This document shows, in pieces, positions 59,901 through 64,000 of a DNA stretch of 64,000 bases. The notes beneath the pieces are model-generated. The model was not told the DNA's origin. It saw nothing but the letters and a program-made list of their open reading frames with translations, and ran no database searches. This stretch comes from Gigaspora rosea (lineage: Eukaryota; Glomeromycota; Glomeromycetes; Diversisporales; Gigasporaceae). Position numbers and translations under genes: made by a program. The DNA is taken from the NCBI GenBank assembly GCA_003550325.1, contig QKWP01000107.1, forward strand, positions 123,901 to 187,900, given 5' to 3'. Each line of letters begins with the position of its first letter. Positions within the stretch are counted from its first letter, which is position 1.

Positions 59901-61823
59901 GTGATAACGTTTCTAAAGAAATCTTTTATATGTTTTCCTTAGAAAATTTTCATAAAAGTAAACATGGTAATAAGATTGACCCATAACTGATTCTGATAAT
60001 CTATTTTAAAAGTTTAGTTGTTATACAGCATAAACTGGTGTAGATAAACTGGTGTAGCAATAACATTGGGTTAGAGCATGGAAAAATTTGGCAAAAAATT
60101 GATTTAGATAAATTATTCTGATTATTTTCGAGTAAAAAAAGCGCTGTCAAGCAGGGATGATAAATGACTTTAAATGACCCTAAATGACTCAAATGACAAA
60201 TGACCAGTCATTGGTCATTCACGGCCCAAATGACTTAAGAAGGCCATTTAACCCTGGTTAATCGATTATCTAATATTCTTAGCCAATAAAAATTGATTAT
60301 TGTTCTTCGTAAAATAAAATATTGCTAGATGCTATCTAATAAAAATTATTACACATGATAAATAACTGAATCATTTGATGAATGATTGCCATTTGTATTT
60401 TGGCTAAATGACTAGGTCATTTCCAGACGGGTTATAAAACGACATTCTAAGCGAATCATAAGATCAGGGTATAAAGTGATTAAAAAAAAACACTAGACAA
60501 AAAAATAATGTATTTACTTTTATTTACTTCTTAAAAAAAAAATAAAAAACTTTCGTGAATAACAATTTACCGATTGTAAAATGATATAAATCATTTTCGA
60601 ATTTAGAAATGGCATGTTATTTAATTTTACTTCTTGATAGATTATATAATTCACTTTTTCATCTGCGTTTTCAACTTCATAATTTGAAATTAATGAAACT
60701 ACCTTAAATACATCAATATTTTTGTCATTCAACTTGACAAAATCAGACTATCATAGTTCTCAAAAAAAAATTAGAGTTAGTACAATAAAGTGAAATTAAT
60801 TAACAAATCTCAAAACAAAAAAGTTATTATAGTTATTTCTAGATGTGCTTATGATACATTTTTAAGCAGAGATGTTATCCTGCTTATCTAAACTTAGTTC
60901 ATTCTGTTTGAAATACAGTCATTAAAGCACAAGTTTTCATAATTATATAAATAAAATACAATTCATTATATTCAAATGGGTTTGAAATCTTGTGACTTAG
61001 AATTGCTAACTTCTAACTTTTTTAAAGTTAACAAATATGCTATTATTTCCTTTTTTTTAAAAAAAAAAAAAGCAGAATTTTTTTGCTTTAATTGAATATT
61101 CAATTTTTTAATTATTTTGTAACAAGTATTTTTAAACATTATATATGTGTAACTTTTTATTTTTACTTTTCAAAAAATGCACATGAATAACTTAATATAA
61201 TCCTTTTTGACTTCTAGAAAACATAATAAACCAGTGTATATTATGATGAGTTTGCTCAAAATAGCACAGAACTAATCACACAGTGAAAAAATTAATATAT
61301 GTAAGGTAATTATACCTAGTTCAGCGCAGCAAAGTTCTACAAAGAATATCAGATGAAATATTAATCAAATCAGATGATTTGGTACAATACAATTCTTCTT
61401 ATCGTGACGAATCGAATGGCTCCAAAATCGTCTGATTCTGATCACTCAATCATGAGTTATCACTTATTAAATTTATTTAAAAACATATTTCTAATTTGGC
61501 GCAGTGCCTAATTCATCGCACTAAAGATCGCTATGATATCTTGTAAACTGTTGATTCAAATTACATGATTTTGGTACCATTTGATTTGTCACAATGAGAC
61601 GAGCTGGATGGTACTAAAACCATGTGATTTTGATCGATAGTTCACGAGATATCATCATTTAACCAAAATAACATGTGTAAAGCAAAATTTTGAAATCAAT
61701 AAAATCGTAGATAACTTTTGATAGACCAGTCCTTTTTTGAGAATTTTACCATCAAAATGACTGCCTGAAGAGACAATTACAACGAGCCCAAAACGCCAAA
61801 AACCAATTACAGGATCATTGCTT
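59901..61823. other. Repeat-rich intergenic DNA
   Basis: 60150-60245 has iterated AAATGAC motifs beginning with a hAT-like CAGGGATGATAAATGAC. A 70-codon minus frame at 60520-60732 has no recognised domain. 61330-61650 contains an inverted pair of TCGAATGG(C/T)...CCAAAATCG segments like those in 27059-27345. No gene is supported. Confidence 0.5.
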
Positions 61824-62501
61824 TCCTTATAAGAAAAATGTACCATATAGGCACGGGATGGAATCGGATAGGCACGGGATGGAATCGGATAGCACAGGAT
61901 GGAATCAGATAGGCATGAATCATTTTGGCATGGGTCAAGGTCCGGATTTATATGGGTATGGCCCGAGTTGGTTCAGATTCGATGGACTGTGCGGAACCGT
62001 GTGCCCATGCCAATTGGACCGTAAATGGCTCGGGTTTTGTAGCAGTTTACTAGTCGAATCAGCACAGGATTTGGCACCGGTAATGAACGTAAATTCACGT
62101 GCCACCGCGATAACGATGTGGATTAACTATTAAACCATAAAATTATATAAGTAATCAATAATCAATATAAGATGAATAAGCTAACTGCATATGAAGCAAA
62201 ATTTTGTAAAGAATTTTTTTGTTAAGACACACAGGGAAGCTTCATTAGTGAAATCATGAGATATCGCTCTTTTTTTAAAAAAAAATCCTTCACTAATCTT
62301 TTGCTCTCCACTAACACATGTGTAACATACAGATAGTGTCATCTAAACGTGCTATTTTACATGACGTGATATTACGTGCCCCCTTTGCAGCAATGTCCGT
62401 ACTATTTCTAAAACGTTCCTGTACGTGGCACAAAATCCATGCTATCTCGAGCATTCCTGATACCAATCTGTACCACAACCCGTACCACTTTTCTTATAGG
62501 G
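61824..62501. mobile_element. CCCTATAAG-family element, copy D (678 bp)
   Basis: Ends CCTTATAAGAAAAATGTACC and (complement) CCCTATAAGAAAAGTGGTAC, with 3-bp duplication TTT (61821-61823, 62502-62504). Same layout as copy B and nearly collinear, including the central module at ~62198, but with a local expansion of GGCACGGGATGGAATCGGAT near the left end. Confidence 0.9.
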
Positions 62502-62940
62502 TTTCATGAAAATTAGATTAGTTAAACTAATCAATTTTCATCAAAATTAGAGATGAGTTTGGTCAGCTAGGTCAGCTATCGGTCAGCTTTCATCGACTAT
62601 TAACTAATAGCCGGTTATAGCTGGCTATAGCAGGACCCCGAATAATCTATGTTGGGACAATTTAAATATGTTTGGAATTTGGGTGGGATTTTAAGAATTG
62701 TAGGGGCTGAAGCTGGAAATGGCTGAAGCTGGAAATCACGTGATAATAGGATGATCATCCTGATGATCATCTACGTCGGTTTGAGCATCAGCTTGATTGT
62801 CGGCTTGATCTTTGGCTTGATCTTCGGCTTGATCTTTAGCTTGATTATTGGCTTGATCTTTGGCTTGAATATTTATTTACTTAAACGTTGGCTGCATATT
62901 GTGTATTGTTGATCTATTTTCTGAAAAAAGATTAATAGTC
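62502..62940 (+). repeat. hAT-like left end and a 12-bp tandem repeat
   Basis: TAGAGATGAGTTTGGTCAGC at ~62549 looks like a hAT end with iterated GGTCAGC motifs; no right end was found. 62786-62868 is an array of GGCTTGATCTTT dodecamers (about seven units). Confidence 0.65.
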
Positions 62941-64000
62941 TTCGTGGTTCTTTTAGTTTTCTCGAACTCTAGAATTCTAAAAGGACCTCTAAGACTACTG
63001 ATCTTTTTGTAAGTAAAACTTGAATGCGTTGAAATTCCAGTTGAGAAAAAAAAAAGGTTATTGTAGTTTTACTATTATGCTCATTAGTCTATGGTTGTAT
63101 ACTTACTACTATAAACTTAACTTATTATAGGGAATGAGTGTGCGAAAATTCAGGTGCTTTAAAATGTTAAAAAATTAGTAATTTAGCTTTGTGGCTCTTT
63201 TGGTTTTTGTAATAGTGCACTTATTTTTATTATGGAGAACTAAATGTGAGAAATGAGTGTTATGCACAGAAAAAAAAATAAAAAAAAGTATCTTTACTAT
63301 TAGCATGCGTGGTTCTTTTAGTTTTCATACCCGTGTACTTATCTTGAGCCAAGCTATTAAAAAGGGTTGTACTTTACTATTAACATTCGTAGTCTTTTAG
63401 TTTTCATAGCCGTGTACTTATCTTGAGCTTATTATTACAGAAAGCCTGAACGTAAGGAATTCAAGTGCCAAGCAAAAAAAAAAGGTTTGTATTACTATTG
63501 ACATTCATGGTTCTTTTAGGTTTCATAGCCGTGTATTTATCTTGAGCTTATTATTATAGAAAGCCTGAGCGTGAGGAATTAAGTATCAATTAAAAAAAAA
63601 AGGTTTGTACTTCTATTGACATTTGTGGTTCTTTTAGTTTTCATAGCTGTGTCTTTATCTTGAGCTTATTACAGAAAGCCTGAACATAAGGAATTCAAAT
63701 ATCAATCAAAAAAAAAAAGGTTTGTATTTCTATTGACATTCATGATTCTTTTAGTTTTCATAGCCATGTATTTATCTTGAGCTTACTATTACAGAAAGCC
63801 TGAGCATGAGGAATTCAAGTATCAATAAAAAAAAGGGTTATACTTCTATTGACATTCGTGATTCTTTTAGTTTTCATAGCCGTGTCTTTATCTTGATCTT
63901 ATTATTACAGAAAGCCTGAGCGTGAGGAATTAAGTATCAATCAAAAAAAAAAAAGGTTTGTACTTCTATTGACATTCGTGGTTCTTTTAGTTTTCATAGC
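62940..64000 (+). repeat. ~118-bp minisatellite running off the right edge
   Basis: Units share GTGGTTCTTTTAGTTTTCAT AGCC, TTATCTTGAGCTTATTATTA, CAGAAAGCCTGAGCGTGAGG and a poly-A tract. Clear copies start near 63310, 63391, 63509, 63627, 63743, 63859 and 63979; more diverged ones lie at 62950 and 63190. Homogeneity rises towards the right edge, so the array probably continues beyond the window. Confidence 0.9.

Overview
The window looks like repeat-rich nuclear DNA from an early-diverging filamentous fungus, most likely an arbuscular mycorrhizal fungus (Glomeromycotina, Rhizophagus-like). The reasons are the very AT-rich base composition, short GT-AG introns of roughly 60-200 bp, a tyrosine-kinase-like (TKL) kinase joined to Sel1 repeats, a secreted/membrane kelch-type beta-propeller gene, and a dense load of Tc1/mariner, pogo-like, hAT and MULE-type DNA transposon relics. 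The species is an inference. One ambiguous base (n) lies at 5168.

Only two loci look like host protein genes. (1) 11599-14962, minus strand: an eight-exon gene encoding an active-looking TKL kinase, an alpha-helical bundle resembling the HeLo/MLKL/MCAfunc class, a second kinase-like domain that has lost DFG (pseudokinase), and Sel1 repeats. Two apparent frame breaks occur in it. (2) 45954-47571, plus strand: a four-exon kelch/galactose-oxidase-like gene of 423 aa with a signal peptide and a C-terminal transmembrane helix. A decayed paralogue of this gene lies at 55620-59105 and is torn apart by transposons.

The rest is mostly mobile DNA. 1-1500: FAR1/MULE-type transposase pseudogene split by a MITE. 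2.9-10.4 kb: nested MITEs, a 1.6 kb hAT element with an exact 8-bp target duplication, foldback elements and degraded coding remnants. 15-33 kb: no convincing gene, but many palindromes, MITEs, satellites and nested inverted-repeat elements, including a pair bounded by TTAA. 33.4-35.1 kb: a dead Tc1/mariner element with readable DDE motifs. 35.2-35.8 kb: a solo LTR whose U3 carries 13 decamers with a TGACG core. 35.9-41.5 kb: a full-length but mutated LINE with 8-bp target duplications. 41.9-44.0 kb: foldback-like arrays of a TGTCGGTGAAA motif. 49.6-52.1 kb: a second solo LTR, a MITE and a 150-bp near-perfect palindrome. 55.6-62.5 kb: the kelch pseudogene with two hAT elements, plus copies of a terminal-inverted-repeat family that begins CCCTATAAG and makes 3-bp target duplications. 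62.9 kb to the right edge: a ~118-bp minisatellite.

The observations most worth following are the fused kinase/helical-bundle/pseudokinase/Sel1 gene, which resembles a RIPK-MLKL pair on one chain; the CCCTATAAG family (at least six copies in the window); and a short module (AAAATTTTGCAAGGAATTTTTTT, often beside TTAGGG-like repeats) that recurs inside otherwise unrelated non-autonomous elements. All boundaries were read by eye. No database search was run.
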